From Ruania albidiflava DSM 18029 (GTDB taxonomy: Bacteria > Actinomycetota > Actinomycetes > Actinomycetales > Beutenbergiaceae): a stretch of 64,000 bases of DNA. The stretch is taken from contig NZ_ATWL01000001.1 in NCBI RefSeq assembly GCF_000421225.1, positions 310,001 to 374,000 on the forward strand. Reading direction: 5' to 3'. Of the stretch, positions 1 to 13,434 are shown in pieces; the stretch's first letter is position 1; every line of letters starts with the position of its first letter. The notes beneath the pieces were generated by a model that did not search any database, was not told the origin of the DNA, and was given only the letters and a program-made list of their open reading frames with translations. A program made the position numbers and the translations under genes.

Positions 1-49
1 CGGTCTCACCGGGGTGCTCGTCCACAGGGTGCCCCGTCGTCTGGCTCAT
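1..49 (-). CDS. N-terminal fragment of a gene running off the left edge
   Basis: An ATG at 49 opens a frame that stays open to the window edge (16 codons, beginning MSQTTGHPVDEHPGE). A GGAGGG Shine-Dalgarno-like sequence lies about 10 nt upstream. The fragment is too short to identify. In many actinobacteria the gene after secG and rbpA in this direction is pgl (6-phosphogluconolactonase), but nothing in these 16 residues tests that, so it stays a synteny guess. Confidence 0.45.
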   Translation of the reverse strand, partial: MSQTTGHPVDEHPGET

Positions 50-151
50 GGTGCCTTCTCCCTCCACCTGCTCGAACGGTAGTTCCAGGCTAGAGCGAGG
101 GTCTGACATCACGACCGCGCGAGCTCCCCGAGATGCTCCCGCGGGAGCACC

Positions 152-508
152 TCACCTCACGCCACACACCCCGATCGCCCCGCGCGTCCCGACGGTTGCC
201 ACCGCCACCGGGTCGTCCGGCTGCACGAGATCCGCCAAGGCGAGCCGGTTCGGCCGCCGTGCGCCGCAGCTCGTGCACTCGTGCACCACCACCCAGCCTT
301 TGCCCCGGCGCTGCTCCACCGCGACCGGGCGCATCACCGCACCACAGCCTGCCGCCCGGTCCCCCGGCTGCACGTCCAGGTGCACCGAGCACAGGCAGGC
401 CGGGCAGTGGTTACGGAAACGTCCCCCTGTGCACGGACGGACCGCCGTCGCGCAGCACACACACCGGAACGCGACGTTCTCCACGATCCGGACCGAAGTT
501 CTGGTCAT
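152..508 (-). CDS. RNHCP domain-containing protein
   Basis: 118-residue protein with the signature that names the RNHCP family: an FRNHCPACL stretch around residues 31-39, followed by a PGDRAAGCGAVMRPV block and a C-terminal ECTSCGARRPNRLA segment. Paired cysteines (an N-terminal FRCVCC, then HCPAC and CTSC) suggest a zinc-ribbon-like fold; the molecular function of the family is not established. The ATG at 508 was chosen because a GGAGCAGG Shine-Dalgarno sequence precedes it and the family similarity begins just after. The frame can be extended to 682, but that extra part is arginine/proline-rich and unlike the family. It sits between rbpA and the truncated edge gene, 342 nt from rbpA, so it probably has its own promoter. 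Confidence 0.85.
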   Translation of the reverse strand: MTRTSVRIVENVAFRCVCCATAVRPCTGGRFRNHCPACLCSVHLDVQPGDRAAGCGAVMRPVAVEQRRGKGWVVVHECTSCGARRPNRLALADLVQPDDPVAVATVGTRGAIGVCGVR

Positions 509-850
509 GACCTGCTCCACGTCGTCGCGACAACGAGTGGTGCAGGGTTCCGTTGGTTCTCCCCCGGGCTTGCGGGGTCTCGGGCTGGCGGAGCGAGGGA
601 CGCGATTCACCGCAGGTGCGATTACTTCCGGTTCCTGCTTCACCGCACGGCGAGCGGGTGCTCGGGTGCGGCTCCGGACCACGACCGGGTTCCCCGGCCA
701 CTGTCACCAGCCGGCGCTGCGCAGGTGCGCTCACGCGGCGGGTGCCACCGGTAGGTGTCAGCTCCGCGCCACCGACGTCGGCGCCGTCCCCTGACGGTCA
801 GGCCATGACGATGGCAACAGGTGCCATGTGCTCTCCTCTTCCAGAGGTTC
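509..850. other. intergenic region between rbpA and the RNHCP gene, no gene seen
   Basis: About 340 bases with no reading frame resembling a protein family on either strand; the long plus-strand frames here are GC-driven and have no coding-like composition. A short inverted repeat (ATGGCA and TGCCAT, 5-nt loop) near 811-827 lies just after the rbpA stop and might help end rbpA transcription, but it is weak and lacks a T-run. Confidence 0.4.
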
Positions 851-1198
851 TCAGCCGCCGCGGCGGGCGCGCAGCGCCTCCAGCGCCTCGTCCAGCAGGG
901 CGGCGCCCTCGGCGTCGCTGCGGCGCTCCTTCACGTACGCCAGGTGGGTCTTGTACGGCTCGTTCCTCGGCGCCGAGGGCGGGTTCTCCCGGTCCTGCCC
1001 GGCGGGCAGCCCACAGCGTGGGCAGTCCCAGGTCTCCGGGATCGCCAGACCGGGCTCCTCGGCGAAGCTGGGCTTGGTCTCGTGCCCACCGGCGCACCAG
1101 TAGGACACCCACACCCGCGGCGCGGCCTCCCCGCGCTCCGCCTCTCCCATCGGGCCCGCTCCGACGCGGGACCCTCGGATCGCACTACCGCCTGCCAT
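851..1198 (-). CDS. rbpA: RNA polymerase-binding protein RbpA
   Basis: 115 residues, the usual length of actinobacterial RbpA, which binds RNA polymerase and group 1/2 sigma factors and stabilises the open complex. The N-terminal AIRGSRVGAGPMGEAERGE segment (residues 6-24), the central zinc-type core with C-x2-C (WDCPRCG) and an upstream SYWCAGGH, and the C-terminal sigma-interaction helix (KTHLAYVKERRS onward) are all present. It starts 8 nt after secG on the same strand and is probably co-transcribed with it. Strongly diagnostic of Actinobacteria. Confidence 0.97.
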   Translation of the reverse strand: MAGGSAIRGSRVGAGPMGEAERGEAAPRVWVSYWCAGGHETKPSFAEEPGLAIPETWDCPRCGLPAGQDRENPPSAPRNEPYKTHLAYVKERRSDAEGAALLDEALEALRARRGG

Positions 1199-1206
1199 GC
1201 TGCTCC

Positions 1207-1452
1207 TCAGATCGCGAACCGCTGCACGAGACCGAGCAGCACGATGACGACGCCCCAGACGATGGCCGAGCCGACCGTGATCCGGTTCAGGTTGCGCTCG
1301 GCGACCCCGGAGGAGCCGAGGCTGGAGGACAACCCGCCGCCGAACATGTCGGACAGACCGCCCCCCTTCCCCTTGTGCATGAGGATGGTCAGCACCAGCA
1401 TCGCACTGGTGAGCACCAGCAGGACCTGAAGGACGATGGTCAGAATGGTCAC
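1207..1452 (-). CDS. secG: preprotein translocase subunit SecG
   Basis: 81-residue integral membrane protein with two hydrophobic segments (about residues 3-24 and 58-78) separated by the conserved cytoplasmic loop HKGKGGGLSDMFGGG. SecG assists SecYE in translocating unfolded proteins across the cytoplasmic membrane. It follows tpiA by 89 nt and precedes rbpA, the arrangement common in actinobacteria. Confidence 0.96.
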   Translation of the reverse strand: MTILTIVLQVLLVLTSAMLVLTILMHKGKGGGLSDMFGGGLSSSLGSSGVAERNLNRITVGSAIVWGVVIVLLGLVQRFAI

Positions 1453-1541
1453 GGCCTGGCGTACTTCCTCAACTGGACGGCTCGCGCGCGACGTCGGCGC
1501 GCCTGGGACTCACGTGATTCTACGCGATGTGCGCAGCGGGT

Positions 1542-2339
1542 CTACAGACCCACCTGGTGGGACTGGTAGCGGGCGATGGCGGCGAACTCCTCCGCCTGCA
1601 GGCTCGCACCACCCACCAGTGCGCCGTCCACATCCGTCTGCGCCATGATCGAGGCGACGTTGCTGGACTTCACCGAGCCGCCGTAGAGCACGCGCACCGC
1701 CTCTGCCACCTCCGTGGAGTACAGCTCGGCGATCCGGGCGCGGATCGCCGCGCACACCTCCTGGGCGTCCTCCGGGGTGGCGACCTCGCCGGTACCGATG
1801 GCCCAGACCGGCTCGTAGGCCACGACGGTGCGGGCGGCGTCCTCGGCGGAGATACCGGTATAGGCGCCGTCCACCTGGGCGATGGTGTGCGGCACCTGCT
1901 CACCGGCCTGGCGGACCTCGAGCCCCTCACCCACGCAGATGATGGGTGTGATGTCGGCACCCAGTGCCGCCTTCGCCTTGGCCCCGACCAGCGCGTCGTC
2001 CTCACTGTGGTACTGGCGTCGCTCGGAGTGGCCCACGACGGCGTAGCTCACCCCGAGCTTGGCCAGCATCGTGGCGGACACCTCACCGGTGTAGGCGCCC
2101 TTCTCGTGGGCGGAGATGTCCTGCGCGCCGTAGCCGATCTCCAGCTTGTCGGCGTCCACGAGGGTCTGCACCGAGCGCAGGTCGGTGAACGGTGGGCACA
2201 CCACCACCTCCACGGCGTCGTAGTCGTGCTTGGCGTCCTTGAGGGTCCAGGCGAGCTTCTGCACCAGGTGGGTGGCCTCGTGGTGGTCGAGGTTCATCTT
2301 CCAGTTGCCCGCCATCAGCGGGGTACGGCTGGTAGCCAT
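1542..2339 (-). CDS. tpiA: triose-phosphate isomerase
   Basis: 265-residue TIM barrel interconverting dihydroxyacetone phosphate and glyceraldehyde 3-phosphate. Substrate residues N12 and K14 (GNWKMN), the electrophilic H104 (VVGHSERR) and the catalytic base E176 in [11 protein letters not shown] are all in place, followed by the phosphate-binding [10 protein letters not shown]. An AAAGG ribosome-binding sequence precedes the ATG at 2339. It lies 45 nt downstream of pgk in the gapA-pgk-tpiA-secG cluster. Confidence 0.98.
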   Translation of the reverse strand: MATSRTPLMAGNWKMNLDHHEATHLVQKLAWTLKDAKHDYDAVEVVVCPPFTDLRSVQTLVDADKLEIGYGAQDISAHEKGAYTGEVSATMLAKLGVSYAVVGHSERRQYHSEDDALVGAKAKAALGADITPIICVGEGLEVRQAGEQVPHTIAQVDGAYTGISAEDAARTVVAYEPVWAIGTGEVATPEDAQEVCAAIRARIAELYSTEVAEAVRVLYGGSVKSSNVASIMAQTDVDGALVGGASLQAEEFAAIARYQSHQVGL

Positions 2340-2384
2340 CGGTCGTTACCTTTCGCGGGAGCAGATCAGTTCGGGACGTCGGTC

Positions 2385-3581
2385 TCAGTTCAGCACGTCG
2401 ATACCGGGCAGGGTCTTGCCCTCGAGGAACTCTAGGGAGGCACCACCGCCGGTGGAGATGTGGCTGAAGCCGTCCTCGTCGAAGCCGAGGGTGCGCACGG
2501 CCGCGGCGGAGTCACCACCGCCGACGATGGTGAACGCGCCCCGGGAGGTGGCATCGACCAGCGCCTGGGCGACAGCCTTCGTGCCGCCGGCGAACGCGTC
2601 GAACTCGAAGACGCCCATCGGGCCGTTCCACACGACGGTCTTGGCATCGAGGATCGCGGCGCGGAACTGGTCACCGGCCTTCGGACCGATGTCCAGGCCG
2701 ATCTGGTCGGCGGGCATGTCATCGGCGGCGACGACCGTGGCAGGCGAGTTCGCCTTGAACTCCGGCGCTACGACGATGTCGGTGGGCAGCACGATCTGCA
2801 CACCGCGGTCGGCGGCGGTGGCCAGGTAGCCCTTGACCGTGTCGATCTGGTCTTCCTCCAGCAGGGAGTTGCCCACCCGGTACCCCTGGGCGGCGAGGAA
2901 GGTGAACACCATGCCACCGCCGATGAGCAGCCGGTCGGCCTTGGTGAGCAGGTTGGCGATCACGCCCAGCTTGTCGGAGACCTTCGACCCGCCGAGGACC
3001 ACGACGTAGGGCCGCTCGGGCTCCACGGTCGCCCGCCGCAGCGCTTCGACCTCGGTCTGCACCAGGGAGCCGACCGCGCTGGGCAGCACCTTGGCGACGT
3101 CGTAGACGCTGGCCTGCTTGCGGTGCACCACACCGAACCCGTCGGAGACGAAGACATCCGCGAGCCCGGCGAGCTCGCGGGCCAGCCCGTCACGCTCGGC
3201 GTCGTCCTTGGACGTCTCCCGGGCATCGAAGCGGATGTTCTCCAGCAGCAGCACCTGCCCGTCGCCCAGCTCACCGGCGGCCGCCTTGGCGCCGTCCCCG
3301 ATGGTGTCCGGGGCGAGGGTCACCGGGGCACCGAGGAGCTCACCCAGCCGCTCGGCCACCGGTGCCAGGGAGAAGGCCGGGTCCACCGTGCCCTTCGGCC
3401 GGCCCAGGTGCGCGGTGACGATCACCTTCGCACCGGCCTCGACCAGGCGCTTGAGCGTGGGCAGCGCGGCCCGGATACGACCGTCGTCGGTGATGGTGGT
3501 GCCGTCCAGCGGCACGTTGAAGTCGGAGCGGACCAGGACACGCTTGCCGCGCAGGTCGCCGAGGTCGTCGATGGTCTTCAT
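2385..3581 (-). CDS. pgk: phosphoglycerate kinase
   Basis: 398 residues, standard length. It transfers phosphate between 1,3-bisphosphoglycerate and ADP. The N-terminal substrate site [13 protein letters not shown] (about residues 15-27), the TAHLGRPKG segment, and the C-terminal nucleotide-binding [12 protein letters not shown] followed by [14 protein letters not shown] are intact. The ATG at 3581 is preceded by a GGGAAGG ribosome-binding site. A 20-bp perfect hairpin lies between it and gapA, so its expression may be set partly by readthrough or processing of the gapA transcript. Confidence 0.98.
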   Translation of the reverse strand: MKTIDDLGDLRGKRVLVRSDFNVPLDGTTITDDGRIRAALPTLKRLVEAGAKVIVTAHLGRPKGTVDPAFSLAPVAERLGELLGAPVTLAPDTIGDGAKAAAGELGDGQVLLLENIRFDARETSKDDAERDGLARELAGLADVFVSDGFGVVHRKQASVYDVAKVLPSAVGSLVQTEVEALRRATVEPERPYVVVLGGSKVSDKLGVIANLLTKADRLLIGGGMVFTFLAAQGYRVGNSLLEEDQIDTVKGYLATAADRGVQIVLPTDIVVAPEFKANSPATVVAADDMPADQIGLDIGPKAGDQFRAAILDAKTVVWNGPMGVFEFDAFAGGTKAVAQALVDATSRGAFTIVGGGDSAAAVRTLGFDEDGFSHISTGGGASLEFLEGKTLPGIDVLN

Positions 3582-3624
3582 GGTGAGCCTTCCCTTGTTC
3601 TGCTGGTCGAGGAGGTGCGGCGGA

Positions 3625-3670
3625 CATGACTCGCGCCCGCGTGCGCACTGGCACGCGGGCGCGAGTCATG
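3625..3670 (-). terminator. 20-bp perfect stem-loop between gapA and pgk
   Basis: The left arm at 3625-3644 (CATGACTCGCGCCCGCGTGC) and the right arm at 3651-3670 are exact reverse complements, with a 6-nt loop (3645-3650). It begins 13 nt after the gapA stop codon on the transcribed strand and ends 43 nt before the pgk start. There is no T-run, which is common for actinobacterial terminators. It could be a partial terminator that lowers pgk relative to gapA, or a 3' mRNA stabiliser; the sequence alone does not separate these. Confidence 0.75.
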
Positions 3671-3682
3671 CGGCGGCGATGC

Positions 3683-4732
<1,050 letters not shown>

Positions 4733-4883
4733 TCACAGGTTGCGCCGCTGGCGCGGGTCCCGAGGGGAGCTCGGTGCGGAGTGCTTCCGACCAGGATGGC
4801 CGGAGTGGGCGATCACCGCAGGCTCTACGGTACACCCGGCGGAGACCAAGTTCCGTTCTGGTCCCGGTCAAGGGTGACCGCGA

Positions 4884-5885
4884 TCACATATCCAGCATGT
4901 CCTGGGTGAGGTTGCTCTCCGTGTCCGGTACGCCGAGCTCGTGCGCGCGCTTGTCCGCCATGGCCAGCAGCCGCCGGATCCGGCCGGCGATCGCGTCCTT
5001 GGTCAGCGGGGGGTCGGACAGCTGGCCGAGCTCCTCCAGGCTCGCCTGCTTGTTCTCCAGGCGGAGCCGGCCGGCCTGCTGCAGGTGCTCGGGCACGTCG
5101 TCGCCGAGCAGCTCGAAGGCCCGCTCCACCCGTGACCCCGCAGCCACGGCGGCCTGTGCGGAACGGCGCAGGTTGGCATCGTCGAAGTTGGCCAGCCGGT
5201 TCGCCGTACCACGCACCTCCCGGCGGATGCGCCGCTCCTCCCAGGCGATCACCGCGTCGTGGGCGCCCATCCGGGTGAGCAGCGCGCTGATCGCGTCCCC
5301 GTCGCGGATCACTACGCGGTCCACACCGCGCACCTCTCGGGCCTTGGCGGGCACCCCCAGCCGGCGGGCCGCCCCGACCAGGGCCAGCGCGGCCTCCGGA
5401 CCTGGGCAGGTCACCTCGAGCGCAGAGGACCGGCCCGGCTCGGTCAGCGAGCCGTGCGCCAAGAACGCCCCCCGCCAGGCGGCGACGGCGTCGCCGACGC
5501 TGGCGTTCACCACGTGCGGGGGCAGCCCGCGCACCGGGCGGCCGCGGGAGTCGAGCAGACCGGTCTGCCGGGCGAGTGCCTCGCCCCCGGTCACCACCCG
5601 TACCACGTACCGGTTCCCGCGGCGCAGCGCACCACCGGAGACGACGATCACCTCGCTGGCGTGCCCGTACACCTCGTGGATCGTCTGCCGCAGCCGACGG
5701 GCGGCCACCCCGGTGTCCAGCTCGGCCTCCACGACGATCCGCCCAGAGATGATGTGCAGCCCCCCGGCGAACCGCAGCGTGGCTGCGACCTCTGCCTTCC
5801 GGGCGGACATCTTGTCCACCCGCAGCCGGGCCAGTTCGTCCTTCACGTCGGCGGTCAATGACATGAGCGCCATCCTGCCATTCAT
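4884..5885 (-). CDS. whiA: DNA-binding protein WhiA (sporulation/cell division regulator)
   Basis: 333 residues. WhiA is an actinobacterial and firmicute transcription factor with an N-terminal fold related to LAGLIDADG homing endonucleases, without nuclease activity, and a C-terminal helix-turn-helix. Here the N-terminal [13 protein letters not shown] and C-terminal [19 protein letters not shown]-type HTH region are clear. Its ATG at 5885 overlaps the yvcK stop (ATGA); in-frame ATGs at 5873 and 5864 fit the usual WhiA N-terminus equally well, so the exact start is uncertain. Last gene of the rapZ-yvcK-whiA unit. Confidence 0.95.
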   Translation of the reverse strand: MNGRMALMSLTADVKDELARLRVDKMSARKAEVAATLRFAGGLHIISGRIVVEAELDTGVAARRLRQTIHEVYGHASEVIVVSGGALRRGNRYVVRVVTGGEALARQTGLLDSRGRPVRGLPPHVVNASVGDAVAAWRGAFLAHGSLTEPGRSSALEVTCPGPEAALALVGAARRLGVPAKAREVRGVDRVVIRDGDAISALLTRMGAHDAVIAWEERRIRREVRGTANRLANFDDANLRRSAQAAVAAGSRVERAFELLGDDVPEHLQQAGRLRLENKQASLEELGQLSDPPLTKDAIAGRIRRLLAMADKRAHELGVPDTESNLTQDMLDM

Positions 5886-6889
5886 CCTGACCTCTCTCCG
5901 ACGTCGCCGAGGAACCGTTCGAAGGCGTCCGAGTACGCCGCAGCCAGCCGGAGCGTATCGTGCCGCGGGGTGCCGTCGCCCTCACTGACCTGACGCAAGA
6001 GTAGCCGTGCACCGACCGCCTGTGCGCTGCGGGTGAGGTCGTCGAGGTCCTGCACCGAGGAGGGGTCGGCGAGCACCACGTCCAGACGCAGGTCCGGGGC
6101 ATAGTCCACCAGGGAGCGCACATGGTCGGCGGCGCTGTACCCGGTGGTCTCTCCGTCTTGCGCGGACAGGTTGAGGGTGAGCACGCGCCGCGCCTCGGTC
6201 TCCTGCAGGGCGGTGGCGATCTCCGGGACGAGCAGGTGCGGCATCACCGAGGTGAACCAGGAACCGGGGCCGAGGATCACCCAGTCGGCGGTGCGGATCG
6301 CGGCAACCGCCTCGGCGCAGGCCGGCGGCTCGGCGGGGATCAGCCGCACCCGCTCCACCTTGCCGGCGGTGACCGCCAGCCGGGACTGGCCGCGGACCAG
6401 GGAGTGCGGTGCGTTCGGTCCCGGCCCGAGCAGCACATCGGCCTCGATGTCCAGCGGGACGGAGGCCATCGGCAGCACTCGGCCCTTGGCGCCGAGCAGC
6501 TCGCCGATCAGGTCCAGCCCGGCGACCGGGTCCTCGAGCAGCTCCCAGACGGTGGCGATGAGCAGGTTCCCCACCGCGTGCCCGTCCAACGGTCCGGGCG
6601 AGACGAACCGGTGCTGCAGCACGTCCCGCCACACGTGCCCCCAGTCGGAGGTGTCGCACAGCGCGGACAGGGCCATCCGCAGGTCACCGGGCGGCAGCAC
6701 ACCGAGCTCCTGGCGCAGCCGTCCGGAGGATCCGCCGTCGTCGGCGACGGTGACCACAGCGGTCACCTCGGTGGTGACGTGCCGCAGCGCACCCAGGGTG
6801 GCAGCCAGGCCGTGGCCGCCGCCCAGGGCGACGACCCGGGGCTGGTGGTCGCGCCGATAAGCCCGCACCGGCGGCATGCCGATCCTCAT
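5882..6889 (-). CDS. yvcK: YvcK/GlmR-family uridine diphosphate-sugar-binding protein
   Basis: 335 residues. Family members (gluconeogenesis factor YvcK, GlmR, CuvA) bind UDP-GlcNAc-type ligands and link carbon metabolism to cell-wall synthesis. Visible features are the N-terminal [14 protein letters not shown] glycine-rich loop, [13 protein letters not shown], and [17 protein letters not shown]. The start at 6889 was chosen because its ATG overlaps the rapZ stop as ATGA; the frame extends further upstream only as a shadow inside rapZ. The stop overlaps whiA in the same way, so the three genes are translationally coupled. Confidence 0.95.
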   Translation of the reverse strand: MRIGMPPVRAYRRDHQPRVVALGGGHGLAATLGALRHVTTEVTAVVTVADDGGSSGRLRQELGVLPPGDLRMALSALCDTSDWGHVWRDVLQHRFVSPGPLDGHAVGNLLIATVWELLEDPVAGLDLIGELLGAKGRVLPMASVPLDIEADVLLGPGPNAPHSLVRGQSRLAVTAGKVERVRLIPAEPPACAEAVAAIRTADWVILGPGSWFTSVMPHLLVPEIATALQETEARRVLTLNLSAQDGETTGYSAADHVRSLVDYAPDLRLDVVLADPSSVQDLDDLTRSAQAVGARLLLRQVSEGDGTPRHDTLRLAAAYSDAFERFLGDVGERSG

Positions 6890-7836
6890 TCTCGCCCCAG
6901 GTCCCGGTGGACGGTGCGCACTGTGCGGCCTTCGGCCCGCAGCCGGGTGGCGATCGCCTCGGAGATCGCCACCGAACGGTGCTTGCCACCGGTGCAACCG
7001 ACCGCGAGGGTCACATACGGCTTCTGCTCCGCCAGGTAGCCGTCCAGGACCGGGTTGATCGCGGCCACGTACGCGTCGACGAAGTCCTCGGCGCCCTGCA
7101 GGTTGAGCACGTAGTCGCGCACCGGTTCGTCCTTGCCGGTCAGGTGCCGCAGCTCGGTCACCCAGTACGGGTTCTTCAGGAACCGCACGTCCACCACGTG
7201 GTCGGCATCCAACGGCAGCCCGTACTTGAAGCCGAAGGAGACGGTCGTGATCCGTAGCGGCGCCGCCTCGGCCTCGGTGGCCACCGTGTCACGCACCGCC
7301 CGGGCGAGGTCGTGCACGGACAGCTCACTGGTGTCCAGGGTGACGTCTGCCCGGGACCGCAGGTGGGCGAGCAGGCGGCGCTCCTCGGCGATGCCGTCCA
7401 GCATGCGACCATCACCCTGCAGCGGGTGCGGGCGGCGCACCTGCTCGAACCGGCGCACCAGCGCCTCGTCGGAGGCGTCCAGGAACACGATCCGGTAGTC
7501 CAGGCGGGCGCTGCGCAGGTCGTCGAGCACCTGCACCAGGTCGGCGAAGAACTCCCGGGAGCGCACGTCCACCACCGCGGCCAGCCGGCGCACACCGCCG
7601 TCGGTCTGCGTCATCATCCCGGCCAACGCGAGCAGCATCCGCGGCGGCAGGTTGTCCACCACGTACCAGTCGAGGTCCTCGAGCACCGCCGCGGTGCGGG
7701 ACCGGCCCGCCCCGGACATCCCGGTGATGATGATCACCTCGGGGCGGTCGTCGCTGGGCGGCGGTGCGGTCTCGTCGAGCAGCGGGATGCCTTGGGGGAC
7801 GGTCGGGGGCGGCTCGGGCCGAGTCTCCTCGCTCAT
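6886..7836 (-). CDS. rapZ: RNase adapter / nucleotide-binding protein RapZ
   Basis: 316 residues with an N-terminal P-loop (IIITGMSGAGRSRTA, about residues 36-50) and the conserved C-terminal domain ending in VGCTGGKHRSVAISEAIA. In E. coli RapZ controls glmS through small RNAs; in actinobacteria the role is unproven, but its fixed linkage with yvcK and whiA suggests amino-sugar or cell-wall control. It starts 4 nt after uvrC ends. The first ~30 residues are proline- and acid-rich and probably unstructured. Confidence 0.95.
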   Translation of the reverse strand: MSEETRPEPPPTVPQGIPLLDETAPPPSDDRPEVIIITGMSGAGRSRTAAVLEDLDWYVVDNLPPRMLLALAGMMTQTDGGVRRLAAVVDVRSREFFADLVQVLDDLRSARLDYRIVFLDASDEALVRRFEQVRRPHPLQGDGRMLDGIAEERRLLAHLRSRADVTLDTSELSVHDLARAVRDTVATEAEAAPLRITTVSFGFKYGLPLDADHVVDVRFLKNPYWVTELRHLTGKDEPVRDYVLNLQGAEDFVDAYVAAINPVLDGYLAEQKPYVTLAVGCTGGKHRSVAISEAIATRLRAEGRTVRTVHRDLGRE

Positions 7837-7840
7837 GGAC

Positions 7841-9832
7841 TCAGGATGGCACGTCCTGCGCCGGCGTGTCGGCAGCTGTGGGAGTGCGCAGCGCAGCAGA
7901 GATCGTCGCCGCCAGCGCCGGCCCGATCCCGGGCACCTGCGCGATCTCGGTCACGTCCGCCTGGGTGAGCGCCCGGACCGAGCCGAACTGCCGCAGCAGC
8001 GCCGCCTGCCGTTTCGGCCCCAGTCCGGGGACGGCGTCCAGCGCCGACCGGGTCATCCCCTTCCCGCGTCGCTTGCGGTGGTGGGTGATCGCGAACCGGT
8101 GCGCCTCGTCCCGCAACCGCTGCAGCAGGAACAGCCCGTCGCTGCTGCGCGGCAGCACCACCGGGAACTCCTCCCCCGGCAACCAGACCTCCTCGAGCCG
8201 CTTGGCCAGGCCGACCACGGACACATCCGTGATGCCCAGCTCCCCCAGCGCAAGGTGAGCCGCGGCGACCTGGGGGGCTCCGCCGTCGACCACCACCAGC
8301 TGCGGCGGGTAGGCGAACCGGCGCTTCTCCGCCACTGCCGTGGGGACAGCGCTACCGCTCACCCGCTCTCCGTCCTCCGCAGCGTCGATGTCGGCACTGG
8401 CAGCCCCGGCCCGCTCGGCGAGATAGCGGCGGAACCGGCGGGTGAGCACCTCGTTCATCGCCTCGGTGTCGTCCCGGGCGCCCTCACCGTCCTCGCCACG
8501 GACCACGAAGTGCCGGTACTCGCTCTTGCGGGGCAGCCCGTCCTCGAACACCACCATGGACCCGACCTGCTCGGTGCCCTGCGTGTGGGAGATGTCGTAG
8601 CACTCGATGCGCAGCGGCGACTCCGGCAGCCCGAGGTACTCGGTCAGCTCAGCCAGGGCCTGGGACCGGGCGGTGAGGTCACCGGCGCGGCGGGTCTTGT
8701 GCAGCGCGAGCGCGTGCTCGGCGTTCTGCGCCACCGTCTGCGCCAGGGCGCGCTTGTCCCCACGCTGAGCCACGTGGATGCGCACCTTCGCGCCCCGGAT
8801 GCCGCGCAGCCAGGCGCTGATCTGCTCCAGGTTCTCCGGCAGCACCGGCACGATGATCTCCCGGGGCACTGTGTGCGCACTGTCGGCACCTTCGGCGAGA
8901 TCGCCGTAGACCTGCTCCAGCAGGCGTTCCACCAGCTCTGCCTCGGTGACCGCCTCGACGCGTTCGGTGACCCAGCCGCGCTGGCCGCGGATCCGGCCGT
9001 CGCGCACGTGGAACACCTGCATCGAGGCCTCCAGCTCGTCGGCGGCCATCGCGAACACATCGGCGTTCGTACCGTCGGGGAGCACCACAGCGTTCTTCTC
9101 CACGACCTTGGTCAGCGCGGCCAGGTCGTCGCGCAACCGGGCGGCACGCTCGAAGTCCAGCTCGGCCGAGGCCTGCTTCATCTCCCGCTCCAGGCGGCGC
9201 ACGTAGGGTCCGGTCTGCCCGGCCATGAAGTCGCAGAGCTCCTCGGCCATCGCCCGGTGGTCCGCCACGGAGATCCGGTCCACGCACGGGGCGGCACACT
9301 TGTCGATGTAGCCGAGCAGGCAGGGGCGGCCGGACTGCTGGGCCCGGTTGTACACCCCCTTGGAGCAGGACCGGATCGGGAACACCCGGAGCAGCAGGTC
9401 GACGGTCTCCCGGATCGCCCAGGCGTGGGAGTAGGGGCCGAAGTAGCGGTTGCCCTTGCGCTTGGCGCCGCGGGTGACCAGCACCCGGGGGACCTCCTCG
9501 CTCATCGTGACGGCCAGGTACGGGTAAGACTTGTCGTCGCGGTACTTCACGTTGAACCGCGGGTCGTAGGTCTTGATCCAGGAATACTCCAGCGCCAGGG
9601 ACTCCACCTCGGTGGCGACCACGGTCCACTCCACGCTCGCTGCTGTGGTGACCATCTGCTGGGTGCGCGGGTGCAGGCCAGCCACGTTCTGGAAGTAGCT
9701 GGACAACCGGGCGCGCAGGTTCTTCGCCTTGCCGACGTAGATGACCCGGCCGTGGGCGTCCCGGAACCGGTAGACCCCCGGGTCGGTGGGGATCTCGCCC
9801 GGCTTGGGGCGGTAGGTGCTCGGGTCGGCCAT
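7841..9832 (-). CDS. uvrC: excinuclease ABC subunit UvrC
   Basis: 663 residues. It makes both incisions in nucleotide excision repair. Domains in order: GIY-YIG nuclease ([20 protein letters not shown], about residues 16-35), a cysteine cluster region (CSKG...[13 protein letters not shown]), UVR motif ([17 protein letters not shown]), RNase H-like endonuclease ([19 protein letters not shown]), and tandem helix-hairpin-helix at the C-terminus ([18 protein letters not shown]). The frame can be read back to 9880, but the ATG at 9832 sits 7 nt after a TACCCT -10 box, so a leaderless start there is preferred. Confidence 0.97.
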   Translation of the reverse strand: MADPSTYRPKPGEIPTDPGVYRFRDAHGRVIYVGKAKNLRARLSSYFQNVAGLHPRTQQMVTTAASVEWTVVATEVESLALEYSWIKTYDPRFNVKYRDDKSYPYLAVTMSEEVPRVLVTRGAKRKGNRYFGPYSHAWAIRETVDLLLRVFPIRSCSKGVYNRAQQSGRPCLLGYIDKCAAPCVDRISVADHRAMAEELCDFMAGQTGPYVRRLEREMKQASAELDFERAARLRDDLAALTKVVEKNAVVLPDGTNADVFAMAADELEASMQVFHVRDGRIRGQRGWVTERVEAVTEAELVERLLEQVYGDLAEGADSAHTVPREIIVPVLPENLEQISAWLRGIRGAKVRIHVAQRGDKRALAQTVAQNAEHALALHKTRRAGDLTARSQALAELTEYLGLPESPLRIECYDISHTQGTEQVGSMVVFEDGLPRKSEYRHFVVRGEDGEGARDDTEAMNEVLTRRFRRYLAERAGAASADIDAAEDGERVSGSAVPTAVAEKRRFAYPPQLVVVDGGAPQVAAAHLALGELGITDVSVVGLAKRLEEVWLPGEEFPVVLPRSSDGLFLLQRLRDEAHRFAITHHRKRRGKGMTRSALDAVPGLGPKRQAALLRQFGSVRALTQADVTEIAQVPGIGPALAATISAALRTPTAADTPAQDVPS

Positions 9833-9839
9833 GCCTTCC

Positions 9840-9859
9840 AGGGTAGTTCGCGCTAGCGT
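9840..9859. promoter_or_regulatory. back-to-back leaderless promoters of uvrC and osmC
   Basis: Only 33 nt separate the uvrC ATG (9832, minus) from the osmC ATG (9866, plus). A minus-strand TACCCT at 9840-9845 lies 7 nt before uvrC, and a plus-strand TAGCGT at 9854-9859 lies 6 nt before osmC. Both match TANNNT at the distance expected if transcription begins on the start codon. Each promoter's -35 region must overlap the other gene's 5' end. Confidence 0.6.
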
Positions 9860-9865
9860 GTGGGG

Positions 9866-10348
9866 ATGGGACCCCTTCACTCGTATTCAGTCGTCGTGGA
9901 CTGGACCGGCGCCGGGGATCGCGGCACGGAGTCCTACACCTCCTACGGGCGGGACCACGTGGTCCGCATCGAGGGCAAGCCGCCACTACCGGGCTCGGCC
10001 GACGTGGCGTTCCGGGGCGATGTGGACCGGTATTCCCCCGAGGACCTGTTCGTGGCGGCGCTGGCGCAGTGCCACCTGCTCTGGTTCCTGCACAAGGCAG
10101 CGATGGCGGGGGTGGTGGTGACGGGGTACACCGACCGGGCCACCGGCACGATGCGGGTAGAGGTCGCCGGTGCGGGCCAGTTCACCGAGGTGGTGCTGCA
10201 CCCGAAGGTGCAGGTCGCCGAACCGGTGGCCGAGGACGTGATCGCCGACCTGCACCAGCAGGCGCACGACCACTGTTTCATCGCCCGGTCGGTGAACTTC
10301 CCGGTGCGGCACGCCCCGCTGACCACGCAGGTAGCGGCGCGGGCGTAG
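9866..10348 (+). CDS. OsmC family peroxiredoxin-like protein
   Basis: 160-residue OsmC/Ohr-fold protein. The two redox cysteines of the family are visible, in [11 protein letters not shown] and [14 protein letters not shown], with the [10 protein letters not shown] helix before the first. Members reduce organic peroxides, though several subfamilies have no known substrate. The ATG at 9866 is preferred over the GTG at 9860 because a TAGCGT -10 box at 9854-9859 predicts a leaderless mRNA starting there. It ends 3 nt from the convergent uvrA stop, without any visible terminator. Confidence 0.9.
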   Translation: MGPLHSYSVVVDWTGAGDRGTESYTSYGRDHVVRIEGKPPLPGSADVAFRGDVDRYSPEDLFVAALAQCHLLWFLHKAAMAGVVVTGYTDRATGTMRVEVAGAGQFTEVVLHPKVQVAEPVAEDVIADLHQQAHDHCFIARSVNFPVRHAPLTTQVAARA

Positions 10349-10351
10349 CAC

Positions 10352-13330
<2,979 letters not shown>

Positions 13331-13350
13331 GGTAGAACGACCGACCGACA

Positions 13351-13366
13351 TAGTACAAGCGTTCGA
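13351..13366 (-). promoter_or_regulatory. probable LexA (SOS) box over the uvrA promoter
   Basis: On the minus strand the site reads TCGAACGCTTGTACTA. The first half (TCGAAC) is the exact actinobacterial/Gram-positive LexA half-site and the second (GTACTA) matches GTTCGA at four of six positions. It overlaps a TACTAT -10 hexamer (13350-13355) 19 nt before the uvrA ATG, where repressor binding would block transcription. uvrA is LexA-regulated in many bacteria. Confidence 0.55.
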
Positions 13367-13434
13367 GGTGCGTGCTCGGTCACAGCGCATCGTCAGGAGG
13401 TGAGCTCGACGCGAATCGGTGAGAGCCTGCTGCC

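Noticed and set aside
48-794. 248-codon plus-strand frame over the RNHCP gene
   Set aside because: No family resemblance and the opposite strand holds a clear RNHCP signature.
4884-5885. Homing endonuclease suggested by the LAGLIDADG-like fold
   Set aside because: Full-length WhiA with its C-terminal HTH and the conserved rapZ-yvcK-whiA context; WhiA lacks nuclease residues and is not a mobile element.
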